Of a stretch of DNA of 37,422 bases, positions 6,896 to 14,095 are shown piece after piece (position 1 is the first letter of the stretch; every line of letters begins with the position of its first letter). Origin of the DNA: JALYJG01 sp033763555 (GTDB lineage Bacteria > Pseudomonadota > Alphaproteobacteria > UBA9219); contig JANRKK010000026.1 in the NCBI GenBank assembly GCA_033763555.1, positions 1-37,422 on the forward strand, written 5' to 3'. A program made the position numbers and the translations under genes. Below the pieces are notes generated by a model. That model had not been told where the DNA came from. It saw nothing but the letters and a program-made list of their open reading frames with translations, and did not search any database.

Positions 6896-9298
6896 TTATT
6901 GCGCTGCAACTTTTGTTTTTCCGTCGGCGGAGCGTTTTTGGCGACCTAGGCCCAGCTCTACCAGCTTCGACAAGAACGCGCGCGGTGGCATAGGCGGCGT
7001 TTCGGTCAGCGCCTGATGGAAAATGACGGTCGAGGCGGTCAGCCCCGGCAGGCTGTTGGCTTCGATGATCATGGTGCGGTTGTCGTGCACATTGAAGAAA
7101 ATATCGATACGCGCATAGCCTTCGATGCCGAGGGTTTTGGCCGCGAGCTCGATTTTCGCCTTGATTGCCCGCGCCTGCTGCGGCGTGACGATGCTTTCGG
7201 GCGGCGGCGTCAGATTCACGCCCGTGCCACCCTGGAATTTTTCCTCCAGCGACAAGACGGTGCCTTCGGCGACTGTGATGCTGGGCGACAGCGCATGATA
7301 CTGCCCGTTTTGCTCCAGCACACCGACGGTCAGTTCAATCCACCCGGTTTTCTGGTTGTAGGCCAGTTCCAGATTCTCGACATGAATATCGTCGGTGACA
7401 ATAAAGGGCTCGAGGATGAGTTCGTCCGGGTGAACGGGTAGTTCGATAGCCTGCGATTGATGCGTCAAAGTTCCGGCGGGCAGAACAGGTTGATGTTCAG
7501 CAAGTGCCTTGAGGTAGATGCCAAGCTCGGTGGCCGAATGCAGGCGCGCGACGCCAGCTGAACAGCCATCGGATTGGGGCTTGATCAGAATATCGTCGCC
7601 CTGCAGTTTTTTCTGTGCTTCCTGCCAGAGATTTTCAGCATTCGGTGCGTCGCCGATCTTGAAAGAAATTTTTGGTGCAGCGATCAGCAGCAGGTCGTTC
7701 AGTGCGTTGATGGCATCACCCGTCGCATGCTTGTCCATGCAGAGCCGTGAAGCCTCCGGGCCCGAGCCGTTATAGGGCAGGCCCGCTTTATCCATTTCGG
7801 CCTGCAGCGTGCCATCTTCGCCCTCGCCGCCATGCAGCGCGAGGAAGACAAAGGCATTCTCTTCTTTTGCTTCCTTGCTGAATTGCGAGAGGCTCATAGG
7901 ACGCGGCATCAAATCGGCATTCGCGGGCAGGGGCGGCAGGCCGAGTCTTTGACGCAAGGAAGGCACCAGAGATTTTAAACGATTGGTAATATTTTTTGCC
8001 TCGGCGCAATGCAGAAGAATTTCTTCGACCGTATGATTAAGCGTATATCCATAGGGCAGATGCCACACATCATGTTCTGGGGTAAGAATGTACGGCTCTG
8101 GCCGGTAATCCTCCGACGGTAAAAGTTTCAGCCAGACATTCGTGCCGGACATCAGCGAAACCTGCCGCTCCGCCGTCTTGCCACCGAACAGGATGCGGAC
8201 TTTCTGCGCGTCGCGCTTTTTGACCGGTGGGTTTTCTTTCGGCGTTATTCCGTGACGCTGTGCGGCCCGCGACACGACAAGCCGCAAGACATCGCCGTGC
8301 GTCAGGCCGAGGCGGCTGCCCTGAATGAACAGAAAGCTATTCTGCTCCATGCCGGAAATCGGGTTGAAATCCGAAAATACGACGCGCCCGTCATTTAAAA
8401 GCCACCCGTCAAGCCGCGCAAAGTCGCGCATCTCGAAAAAGGAAAACAGGACTTCGGCGGCTTTCTGAATCTGAAAAACAACGGCGTCACCAAAGCGCGG
8501 CGGGCAATGATATTCCACATGGCAGGTCGGCAAATATTTATGTCGGAAGCTGAAAATATCGCCGCCTACCAGGTTGATTTCGGTTGGCACCAGGGCGACC
8601 GGCTTGCCTTGCGCATTTTCGATAACAACGACCGTGAATTCTTGCCCGTCACAGAAAGGCTCAAGAATGGCTTCGTCGCTGAACTGCTTGGCAAAAATTT
8701 CCTCTATTTTTTGCAAGACTTCGGTAGGTGTTCGAACTGTTGCAACGCCAAGGCTTGACCCACCGGCGGACGGCTTGGTAACGGCTTTTTCGATATGGTG
8801 ATGTGCAAAGAAGCTTGTAATTTTTTCGGACTTCAGCCTGTCAGGGTCGTTTTTGTGTATGCGGCAATTCGGCAATGTGGAAAAACCGTGACGTGACAAA
8901 TGTTGATTAGCCAGCGCCTTGTCGAACATCAATCGGCAAGTAGCGCTTGATGAACCGACAAAGGGAACATTATTTTCTTCCAGAAACTCCTGTAATTCTC
9001 CATCTTCGCCATAGGCACCATGAATGGCAGGGAAAACAAGATCAACCTTGCGGCATTCGCTGATGAACTCTGCTTCCGTCAACGGCTTGGCGGCGCGCTT
9101 TAATTTGAAATCAAAATCCGAAGGTGTGTTGGAATAGAGCTGCGCAGATGAGAGGTGATAGAAATTTTTCTGCATGTCGCAGTAAAAGGGAACGATCTCC
9201 CAACCCAAAGGGGCAAGGTGATCCATCACCGAGCGTGCAGAATTTAGGGAAATACCCCTTTCTGCCGAAGGACCCCCACAAATGACGGCAAGACGCAT
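6896..9298 (-). CDS. tandem D-alanine--D-alanine ligase-like ATP-grasp fusion protein
   Basis: An 800-residue protein made of two complete D-Ala-D-X ligase modules (about 1-345 and 366-785) with a short linker; single Ddl enzymes are about 300-370 residues. Module 1: A-E-R (E13), K-P-x4-S-S-L-G (K175, S181), K254-Y255, R-L-D (D297) and D310-F-N312. Module 2: A-E-R (E378), K-P-x3-G-C-S-A-G (K573, C579), K687-F688, R-I-D (D732) and E746-A-N748-S-L-P-G. Mapped to E. coli DdlB, module 1 keeps S150 and Y216 but has E270D; module 2 keeps E270/N272 but has S150C and Y216F. Both should bind ATP and Mg. Probable role: making the D-Ala-D-X terminus of peptidoglycan precursors in the cytosol. It holds the usual ddl place near ftsQ and diverges from a VanX-like gene. 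No signal peptide. One continuous frame, so not a broken pair. Confidence 0.88.
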   Translation of the reverse strand: MRLAVICGGPSAERGISLNSARSVMDHLAPLGWEIVPFYCDMQKNFYHLSSAQLYSNTPSDFDFKLKRAAKPLTEAEFISECRKVDLVFPAIHGAYGEDGELQEFLEENNVPFVGSSSATCRLMFDKALANQHLSRHGFSTLPNCRIHKNDPDRLKSEKITSFFAHHHIEKAVTKPSAGGSSLGVATVRTPTEVLQKIEEIFAKQFSDEAILEPFCDGQEFTVVVIENAQGKPVALVPTEINLVGGDIFSFRHKYLPTCHVEYHCPPRFGDAVVFQIQKAAEVLFSFFEMRDFARLDGWLLNDGRVVFSDFNPISGMEQNSFLFIQGSRLGLTHGDVLRLVVSRAAQRHGITPKENPPVKKRDAQKVRILFGGKTAERQVSLMSGTNVWLKLLPSEDYRPEPYILTPEHDVWHLPYGYTLNHTVEEILLHCAEAKNITNRLKSLVPSLRQRLGLPPLPANADLMPRPMSLSQFSKEAKEENAFVFLALHGGEGEDGTLQAEMDKAGLPYNGSGPEASRLCMDKHATGDAINALNDLLLIAAPKISFKIGDAPNAENLWQEAQKKLQGDDILIKPQSDGCSAGVARLHSATELGIYLKALAEHQPVLPAGTLTHQSQAIELPVHPDELILEPFIVTDDIHVENLELAYNQKTGWIELTVGVLEQNGQYHALSPSITVAEGTVLSLEEKFQGGTGVNLTPPPESIVTPQQARAIKAKIELAAKTLGIEGYARIDIFFNVHDNRTMIIEANSLPGLTASTVIFHQALTETPPMPPRAFLSKLVELGLGRQKRSADGKTKVAAQ

Positions 9299-9475
9299 AA
9301 GAAAAACCTTATTTTGGATACTCTATATGGGCTAATCAGCCTGATTTTCCAAGCATTTTGTGGGTTAACGGTGTGTACGAAACTATTGCGGTTTGTTGAT
9401 TTAGCCCCGATTTCTGAGTAGGTTGGGTCACAATTTATAGTAAGAACCGCTAATTTTAATGAGAGGCCCATTTCC
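9299..9475. promoter_or_regulatory. divergent promoter region between the tandem ligase and the VanX-like gene
   Basis: This 177 bp A+T-rich gap must hold promoters for both genes. Toward the ligase (minus strand) TTGGAA (9347-9352) and TATAGA (9322-9327) are 19 bp apart, a weak pair, and an AAGG Shine-Dalgarno lies about 10 bases from the ATG. Toward the VanX-like gene a TATAGT box (9436-9441) matches the -10 consensus well but has no clear -35; a GAGAGG Shine-Dalgarno is at 9461-9466. No convincing operator palindrome was seen. Confidence 0.35.
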
Positions 9476-10252
9476 ATGAAGCCATTACAACCTGCTGATT
9501 TTATATCGCTGAATGTCTTTCAGGAGCGCGGCTGGCCAATCGAAGTTGATCTGGTTTATGCAAAGCCCGATCATCCTGAAAATCATTTTCCGAATTTGTA
9601 TCATCCGGAAGCAAAACTTTTATGGGCTCATAGAGATTTGGCCCCCGTCATCCTTTTGAGCTCAGCTCTATGTAAGGCAAGATACGGGTGGAAACTGGCG
9701 GCCCATGATTGCATGCGGCCTGTGCAGGCTCAGGCAAAAATGGCCGAATACGGCTATCCTGAAGAACTCGTATCACGTCCCGGCATGGGCGCTCATCCGC
9801 GCGGCATGTCGATTGATTTTCTGCCGATCGGCGTTGATATGGGAACCCCATATGATTATTTTGCAGAAGATTTAAACAATAACCCTGCCGCACGAGACAC
9901 AATTAGTTTCCCGGGACGTACGGAGAATGAGAGTGCGGCTATCTGCCAACGTCGGGCAGATTTTGAAGAGGCTGTGTGGCAATCAGCCAATGCATTAGGT
10001 CAGGATATTTTGCTTTTGCCTGAAGAATGGTGGGATTTCCGTTTTCAGAAAGAAGGCTCGCGGCCAGGCAGTACATACTGGGGCGATTATGAACCCGTGA
10101 ATGAGACAACACTTCCTGCCTATATGCATCTTGTTGGAAGGCCGGAACCTGCCCCGTCTACTGTGCAACATGAATGGGCGGAATATGCCGTAACTGTAGA
10201 ACGTGCCGTTCGGAAAAGAGCGCGACAATTATTGGGTGCCAATCCGTCTTGA
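9476..10252 (+). CDS. VanX/DdpX-like D-Ala-D-Ala dipeptidase homologue (M15D), with altered zinc ligand
   Basis: A 258-residue protein without a signal peptide, so cytosolic like VanX. It carries the M15D landmarks: D-x-x-R81-P near 78-82 (substrate Arg), the zinc motif A-H107-P-R-G-M-S-I-D114, and the catalytic Glu in P-E-E184-W-W. After E-W-W the family has His as third zinc ligand; here it is Asp (D187, GAT codon). Asp can bind zinc, so the enzyme may work with altered chemistry, or it may be a non-hydrolytic relative. It is longer than VanX (about 200 residues), mainly by a roughly 60-residue C-terminal region. It diverges from the tandem ligase, suggesting a shared role in D-Ala-D-Ala turnover. 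Start fixed by GAGAGG at 9461. Confidence 0.8.
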   Translation: MKPLQPADFISLNVFQERGWPIEVDLVYAKPDHPENHFPNLYHPEAKLLWAHRDLAPVILLSSALCKARYGWKLAAHDCMRPVQAQAKMAEYGYPEELVSRPGMGAHPRGMSIDFLPIGVDMGTPYDYFAEDLNNNPAARDTISFPGRTENESAAICQRRADFEEAVWQSANALGQDILLLPEEWWDFRFQKEGSRPGSTYWGDYEPVNETTLPAYMHLVGRPEPAPSTVQHEWAEYAVTVERAVRKRARQLLGANPS

Positions 10253-10320
10253 GATAACCGTCAGATTACAAGTTACAAAAGCGGTTTCCGCCCGGATACA
10301 AACCCGCTACTATCCGCGCC

Positions 10321-11541
10321 ATGCCGGATACCAACCGTCCCAATGCCTACCGCTCGGGGCCCAATGAAACGGGCCATTTCGGCCCCTATGGCGGGCGTTT
10401 TGTCGCCGAGACGCTGATGCCGCTGGTGCTGGCGGTCGAGGAAGCCTGGAAGCAGGCCAAGGCCGATCCGAAGTTTCATGAGGAGCTGGATTATTACCTC
10501 AAGCATTATATCGGGCGGCCTTCGCCGCTTTATTATGCGCAGCGGCTGACAGAAAAGTTCGGCGGCGCGAAAATTTATCTGAAGCGTGAAGATCTCAATC
10601 ATACCGGCGCGCACAAGATCAACCATTGCATGGGCCAGATTCTGCTGGCGAAGCGCATGGGCAAAACGCGCATCATCGCTGAAACGGGTGCGGGTCAACA
10701 TGGCGTGGCCACGGCAACCGTTGCAGCTCTCTTCAACCTGCCCTGCGTTATCTATATGGGCGAAGTGGATATGGAGCGGCAGAAGCCAAACGTCTTCCGC
10801 ATGAAGCTGCTCGGCGCGGAAGTGCGGTCGGTGAAATCCGGTTCGCGCTCGCTTAAGGATTCCATGAATGAAGCGCTGCGCGACTGGGTAACGAACGTTG
10901 AGGATACGTTTTACATTCTCGGCACCGTCGGCGGGCCGCATCCCTATCCGGCGCTGGTGCGCGACTTTCAGTCCGTGATCGGACGCGAAACGCGCATACA
11001 GATCATGGAAGCTGAAAAACGTTTGCCGGATTCGCTTGTCGCCTGCGTTGGCGGCGGTTCCAATGCGATAGGATTATTTTACGAATTTCTGAATGAGCCG
11101 AACGTCGCCATGTACGCCGTTGAAGCCGCCGGGCATGGCGTCGACAGCGGGCAGCACGCCGCCTCTTTCGCTGGCGGCAAGCCGGGCATTCTGCATGGTA
11201 TGCGCAGCTATTTTCTGCAGGATGCCGACGGGCAGATTCAGGAAGCGCATTCGATTTCAGCGGGTCTCGATTATCCCGGCGTCGGGCCGGAGCATGCCTG
11301 GCTGCATGATGCCGGGCGCGTGAATTATGTTCCCATAACTGACGAGGAAGCGGTTGAAGCTTTTCAGTTATGTACAAAACTCGAAGGCATTATCCCAGCG
11401 CTGGAATCTTCGCATGCGCTGGCCTATGCGGCCAAACTCGCGCCGACTTTGCCGAAAGACCATCTGATGGTTGTTAATCTGAGCGGTCGTGGTGACAAGG
11501 ATATTTATACGGTGGCGAACAGACTGGGAGAGACGTTGTGA
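10321..11541 (+). CDS. trpB: tryptophan synthase beta chain
   Basis: A 406-residue PLP enzyme that joins indole and serine to make tryptophan in the alpha2-beta2 complex. The N-terminal G-x-F-G-P-Y-G-G-R-F-V-A-E-T is diagnostic; the PLP lysine is K99 in N-H-T-G-A-H-K-I-N-H, and the phosphate loop G-G-G-S-N-A-I-G and E-x-x-G-x-G-Q-H-G segments are intact. The GTGA junction with trpA (11538-11541) couples translation. In many alphaproteobacteria the order is trpF-trpB-trpA; here the gene before it is the VanX-like protein, so trpF is elsewhere. Confidence 0.98.
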   Translation: MPDTNRPNAYRSGPNETGHFGPYGGRFVAETLMPLVLAVEEAWKQAKADPKFHEELDYYLKHYIGRPSPLYYAQRLTEKFGGAKIYLKREDLNHTGAHKINHCMGQILLAKRMGKTRIIAETGAGQHGVATATVAALFNLPCVIYMGEVDMERQKPNVFRMKLLGAEVRSVKSGSRSLKDSMNEALRDWVTNVEDTFYILGTVGGPHPYPALVRDFQSVIGRETRIQIMEAEKRLPDSLVACVGGGSNAIGLFYEFLNEPNVAMYAVEAAGHGVDSGQHAASFAGGKPGILHGMRSYFLQDADGQIQEAHSISAGLDYPGVGPEHAWLHDAGRVNYVPITDEEAVEAFQLCTKLEGIIPALESSHALAYAAKLAPTLPKDHLMVVNLSGRGDKDIYTVANRLGETL

Positions 11542-12359
11542 GCAACCGCATCGCAGGGCGTTTCGCTGTCCTGAAAGAAAAAAAACAGAGCGGATTGATC
11601 ACCTTTATTACCGCGGGCGATCCTGACCTCGATACCTGCGCGAAACTTCTGGCCGAATTACCGAAAGCGGGCGCGGACATCATCGAACTCGGCATGCCGT
11701 TCAGTGACCCGATGGCCGACGGCCCCGCCATTCAGGCGGCCAATCTCCGCGCGCTGAAGAGGGGCGTTACGCTTCCTAAAATTCTCGATCTCGTCCGCAA
11801 TTTCCGCAAACAGGATACAAACACACCGCTGGTTCTGATGGGTTATTACAATCCGATCTATGCCTACGGCGTAGAAAAATTCCTGCGCGAAGCGAAAGAG
11901 GCGGGTGTCGATGGTTTGATCATCGTCGATTTGCCGCCGGAGGAAGATTCCGAACTATGCCTTCCGGCCATTCAGCAGGGATTGAATTTTATCCGTCTAA
12001 TCACGCCGACCACGGATGCCAGGCGCCTGCCATCTATTCTCAAAAATGCCAGCGGGTTTCTCTATTATGTTTCCGTCACCGGCATCACGGGTGGAAAATC
12101 CGCGCAGATGGAGCCTGTACAAAAAGCCATTGCCGAACTGCGCAAGCACACGGCTTTGCCCGTGGCGGTCGGCTTCGGCATTACAACGCCTGAACAGGCG
12201 CGGGGCCTGGCACAGGCCGCTGATGCCGTTGTGATCGGCAGCGCCATCGTCACGCGTATTGCTGCTAATCTGGATGAGCAGGGACGGGCAAAGTCGGAAC
12301 TCGTCGGGGATGTTTTGGGTTTTGTTGAGGGGTTAGCAAAGGCTCTTCATGCGTCATAA
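11538..12359 (+). CDS. trpA: tryptophan synthase alpha chain
   Basis: A 273-residue TIM barrel that cleaves indole-3-glycerol phosphate to indole, which is channelled to TrpB. Catalytic E50 (I-I-E-L-G-M-P-F-S-D) and D61 (M-A-D-G-P) are present, with the loop-6 motif Y-Y-V-S-V-T-G-I-T-G and phosphate loop V-G-F-G-I-T. GTG start at 11538 overlapping the trpB stop. Related genomes often continue with accD and folC; here a 261 bp gap and an exported protein follow. No clear terminator was found directly after the stop. Confidence 0.98.
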   Translation: MSNRIAGRFAVLKEKKQSGLITFITAGDPDLDTCAKLLAELPKAGADIIELGMPFSDPMADGPAIQAANLRALKRGVTLPKILDLVRNFRKQDTNTPLVLMGYYNPIYAYGVEKFLREAKEAGVDGLIIVDLPPEEDSELCLPAIQQGLNFIRLITPTTDARRLPSILKNASGFLYYVSVTGITGGKSAQMEPVQKAIAELRKHTALPVAVGFGITTPEQARGLAQAADAVVIGSAIVTRIAANLDEQGRAKSELVGDVLGFVEGLAKALHAS

Positions 12360-12530
12360 AGCATGCATGAAAGTAATTCCCCTTGATGCAATATCGGATG
12401 GCATCCGTGAGGTATTGATAGGTATTAGCCATGACCTCCTGTTTTATTGGTAGCAAATGGAAGGGGTTATCTGGTTAAGCCGTTATTAATCCTAAGCTAA
12501 TGGAAGCACTTGTTTTATAAGAGCTTTTTC

Positions 12531-12561
12531 TTGACCTTGATCGCTGCCATAAGTTAATAAT
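12531..12561 (+). promoter_or_regulatory. weak promoter candidate before the exported propeller-like gene
   Basis: CTTGACC (TTGACC at 12531-12536) is a good alphaproteobacterial -35, but the best -10 (AATAAT, 12556-12561, or TAATAA one base earlier) is 18-19 bp away. It lies in the 261 bp gap after trpA, about 60 bases before the ATG. A GCCGC/GCGGC inverted repeat (12570-12589) follows. A GAGGAG Shine-Dalgarno precedes the ATG. Confidence 0.3.
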
Positions 12562-12620
12562 GCAGGCGCGCCGCAGGGAATGCAGCGGCTTTCAAAAACG
12601 GACTTTGTTGAGGAGCACTT

Positions 12621-13859
12621 ATGAGTATTCGGAGCACATTTAAAAAAGCAGCTGTTGTCGCTTTCGGCGCGGTTGCCATGTATTTGAGCCGTGGCACGCA
12701 GGCCGAGGCTGCATCGATCACCGAATTTCCTATCAATAATGGACTGCCCGATATTGTGCAGCAGGCCGGTGTTCCGGGTGACATCGCCATAGGCGGAGAA
12801 GATGTTGCTTTTGTCATGGCCACCTCTGCCTACCCGCAAGGCGTCGGCATTATGGGTTCTGGCGGTTTTATTCCTGAATATTACGCTCTCAATGAAAATC
12901 GCATTCCGCGTGAAGAAGATTATTGGTTCCGATCACAAAATGTTGGACCAATTATTTTCCAAAACCCAGGCGCTATCAATCCTGTAAGCCCTGCTGACAA
13001 CAATTTTATTTGGTTTCTTGAGCGTAATGTTGGCGTGTATGGTAAGATTAACCGCTTGACAGGTGAAATAGCTAAATATCCTTTGCCTGTCGATAGTAAC
13101 CCGGCAAACATTGTTTACGGCCCCGAAAATTCTGTTTGGGTTCTTTTTGGGAATCGTCCCCGTGAAAATCGTTATCTTGCCATGATTGACCCATCGACAG
13201 GGCAGGCGACAAAGTATTTCAATGTTCAGGGTGGTAGATCCGTCAGTGCCAGCATGGCGGCAGAGCTTCCTGGTTATGATGAAACTACATTTGCTCCTAT
13301 GGCTAGCAACATGCTTGCGGTTCTTAAGCCCGGTAGAGTCACTTTTCTGGATACCAGCAGCATCAAGCCAAATAAGGGTTATATGAAAAGTAAGACAGTG
13401 AAGTTTGGCACGAAGCGTGAATTCGTTGGTAGGGTTGTTGCCAATTGGGATGGCAAAACATTTACAGTTCTACGACACGGGTTGCAGAATCCGCGCACGG
13501 GTGAATTTACCTCTTCTGCTGAAGCGATTGTAATAGACCCTACGAAAAAGGGGCTTAAGGCCATTGTAAAAAAGATCTCCCTCAATGGTGAGCAGTCTAT
13601 TATCGATGCTGCCTTAGCCAGAAGTGGCAATCTCTTGGTAACAACTTTCAGTGCAGGCGCATTCCCTATTTCATCCTATACAACAAGTTTGTACGAAGTA
13701 GATACGCTCTATAGCAACACCGTTGCTAAGGTTAATTTGCCTTCTAACAGGAACGTTTGGGATGTCGCTGGAGGGTTGAATGCTCCAGATGCAATCCGTT
13801 TGAGCCCTCAGGTCAATTTTGGTAACACGCCATATAGCATTGGACAATATACGCCATAA
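12621..13859 (+). CDS. secreted beta-propeller-like protein (virginiamycin B lyase/SMP-30-like repeats)
   Basis: A 412-residue exported protein. Residues 1-30 are a Sec signal peptide ending A-E-A-A. The mature part has propeller-blade patterns like those of the Vgb/SMP-30 group: I-T-E-F-P-I-N-N after the signal, then D-I-A-I-G-G-E-D, then T-G-E-I-A-K-Y-P-L-P with I-V-Y-G-P-E-N-S-V-W-V. Blades are degenerate, and I could not identify the catalytic His/Glu set of virginiamycin B lyase, so antibiotic cleavage is not claimed. Codon use is more A+T-rich than in trpA. It stands alone between a possible promoter and a strong terminator, so it is probably monocistronic. Function unknown. Confidence 0.75.
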   Translation: MSIRSTFKKAAVVAFGAVAMYLSRGTQAEAASITEFPINNGLPDIVQQAGVPGDIAIGGEDVAFVMATSAYPQGVGIMGSGGFIPEYYALNENRIPREEDYWFRSQNVGPIIFQNPGAINPVSPADNNFIWFLERNVGVYGKINRLTGEIAKYPLPVDSNPANIVYGPENSVWVLFGNRPRENRYLAMIDPSTGQATKYFNVQGGRSVSASMAAELPGYDETTFAPMASNMLAVLKPGRVTFLDTSSIKPNKGYMKSKTVKFGTKREFVGRVVANWDGKTFTVLRHGLQNPRTGEFTSSAEAIVIDPTKKGLKAIVKKISLNGEQSIIDAALARSGNLLVTTFSAGAFPISSYTTSLYEVDTLYSNTVAKVNLPSNRNVWDVAGGLNAPDAIRLSPQVNFGNTPYSIGQYTP

Positions 13860-13898
13860 CCTCAGTTATCGGCATTAGTGCCATCAAGCAGGTTAAAG

Positions 13899-13927
13899 AG
13901 GAGGGGCGGTTTATCCACCCCTCCTTT
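13899..13927 (+). terminator. rho-independent terminator after the exported propeller-like gene
   Basis: GGAGGGGCGG pairs with CCACCCCTCC around the loop TTTAT: a 10-bp stem with one mismatch, extended by an A-T pair. It is followed by TTT and, after CTGC, by TTTT. It lies about 40 bases after the stop at 13859. It is the strongest hairpin terminator in the window. Confidence 0.8.
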
Positions 13928-14041
13928 CTGCTTTTGGGGCTTTTCCTGGAAGTGACGAGTCTATAAGGCTGTTCCAATAAGTCACGCCGGGCTTCCCGTC
14001 GTGCTTTTCTTGCTGTATCTTGCGGCCATCTTCCCCGTCTG

Positions 14042-14064
14042 GCCCCGCTTTTCCCCTGCGGGGC
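14042..14064 (+). other. G+C-rich hairpin upstream of ctpA
   Basis: GCCCCGC (14042-14048) and GCGGGGC (14058-14064) form a perfect 7-bp stem with a 9-base loop, 31 bases before the ctpA ATG. No T-run follows, so it is not a standard terminator; it may be a leader structure or chance pairing. The surrounding 236 bp gap holds no other feature except the terminator at 13899. Confidence 0.4.
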
Positions 14065-14095
14065 GCACAACCTGTTGATGCGCATAGGATAGCCG

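Noticed and set aside
6896..10252. Acquired vancomycin-resistance (vanHAX) cassette
   Set aside because: No VanH dehydrogenase, VanS/VanR or mobile element is present, and the ligase is a tandem enzyme in the chromosomal ddl position.
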